In this document: positions 63,742 to 64,000 of the stretch, piece after piece | How positions within the stretch are numbered: position 1 is the stretch's first letter | Layout of the letters: the number at the start of each line of letters is the position of its first letter | NCBI RefSeq assembly: GCF_932526225.1 | Contig: NC_064036.1 | Location: 1-64,000, forward strand | Reading direction: 5' to 3' | Source of the DNA: Nematostella vectensis | Lineage: Eukaryota; Cnidaria; Anthozoa; Actiniaria; Edwardsiidae | DNA length: 64,000 bases | Made by a program: the position numbers and the translations under genes | The notes under the pieces: generated by a model | Database searches by the model: none | Told to the model about the DNA's origin: nothing | What the model saw: the letters and a program-made list of their open reading frames with translations, nothing else

Positions 63742-64000
63742 TGGCATTGCTGAAGGGAATTGTAATGAAAATTACTTTTAATACTATTGGTATCGTAAAC
63801 TATCCCAAGCAAAGTCACCATCAGACTGGAGGTTACATTCGGGAAAAGCTTCAGGGTTACATTCGGGAATTTGTTTTTACGAGTGTAACCTCCAAAAGGT
63901 TACAATCGATAACTTTTTTTCCGAATCTAAATTCCAAAAAGTAACATTAGGAAAAATAAAAAATTATACTCGAAAAAAAAGGTATATCAATCTATCGAGC

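Larger units (their letters stand above)
63458..64000 (-). repeat. Second inverted satellite unit, nearly complete
   Basis: A 543-base unit on the minus strand, reaching the window edge within the next AGCGCT. Private changes include CACACAAAGAAC near 63,612, CATCAGACTGG near 63,820, an extra T in TTTGTTTTTACG near 63,872 and AAAAATTATACTCG near 63,958. It is as divergent as the last forward units. Confidence 0.9.

Noticed and set aside
1-64000. CRISPR array
   Set aside because: The repeat is ~545 bp with no unique spacers; the whole unit is repeated.
1-64000. rDNA or 5S gene cluster
   Set aside because: No rRNA-like stretch is recognisable in the unit. Only a B box is present, not the 5S internal control region arrangement.
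1-64000. Nucleosome phasing from unit length
   Set aside because: 545 is about 3 x 182, but without positional data this is numerology.

Overview
The window holds one thing: a tandem satellite array of about 545 bp per unit. Roughly 116 head-to-tail units run on the + strand from base 1 to about 63,160. The array then flips, and the last ~840 bases are about one and a half units in the opposite orientation. No convincing protein gene, rRNA, CRISPR array, insertion sequence or complete tRNA gene is visible. Every long open frame recurs with the repeat period, and almost all start at TTG or GTG rather than ATG. The content fits nuclear heterochromatic DNA of a eukaryote: a long homogeneous array, multi-unit higher-order repeats, and an RNA polymerase III-style B box followed by a T run. 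I cannot name the species or clade.

Each unit, counted from an AGCGCT palindrome, has four parts. (1) Positions ~1-180 are a hairpin-rich segment built from repeated GTAACC/GGTTAC words. (2) Positions ~181-260 are a short unique stretch. (3) Positions ~262-331 resemble the 3' part of a tRNA: a perfect B box, a T-arm-like stem-loop and an acceptor-like GATAGCC end, followed at once by long T runs. (4) Positions ~357-546 are a spacer with conserved 8-10 bp palindromes. The tRNA-like part lacks a matching 5' acceptor strand and a clear A box, so it looks like a tRNA-derived (SINE-like) relic rather than a tRNA gene.

Units carry diagnostic variants that reveal how the array grew. 1,094-6,006 is three copies of a 3-unit block (1,638 bp each). 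7.1-12.5 kb is a mixture that includes a 4-unit repeat. A 6-unit cassette (~3,276 bp) occurs five times, at 13,071, 16,347, 22,350, 28,348 and 38,167. A near-identical 18-unit (~9.82 kb) tandem duplication spans about 23.86-43.50 kb. From 44 to 63 kb a different mixture appears, in which most units have a damaged B box and many are 541 bp long with a shortened T tract. It includes a 4-unit duplication (52.3-56.7 kb) and a 2-unit duplication (56.7-58.8 kb). Private mutations become more frequent from ~59 kb towards the inversion point.

No pathway can be described because there are no genes. The features that could act are the repeated Pol III-like internal promoter with its terminator, the alternative hairpins, and the array architecture itself.
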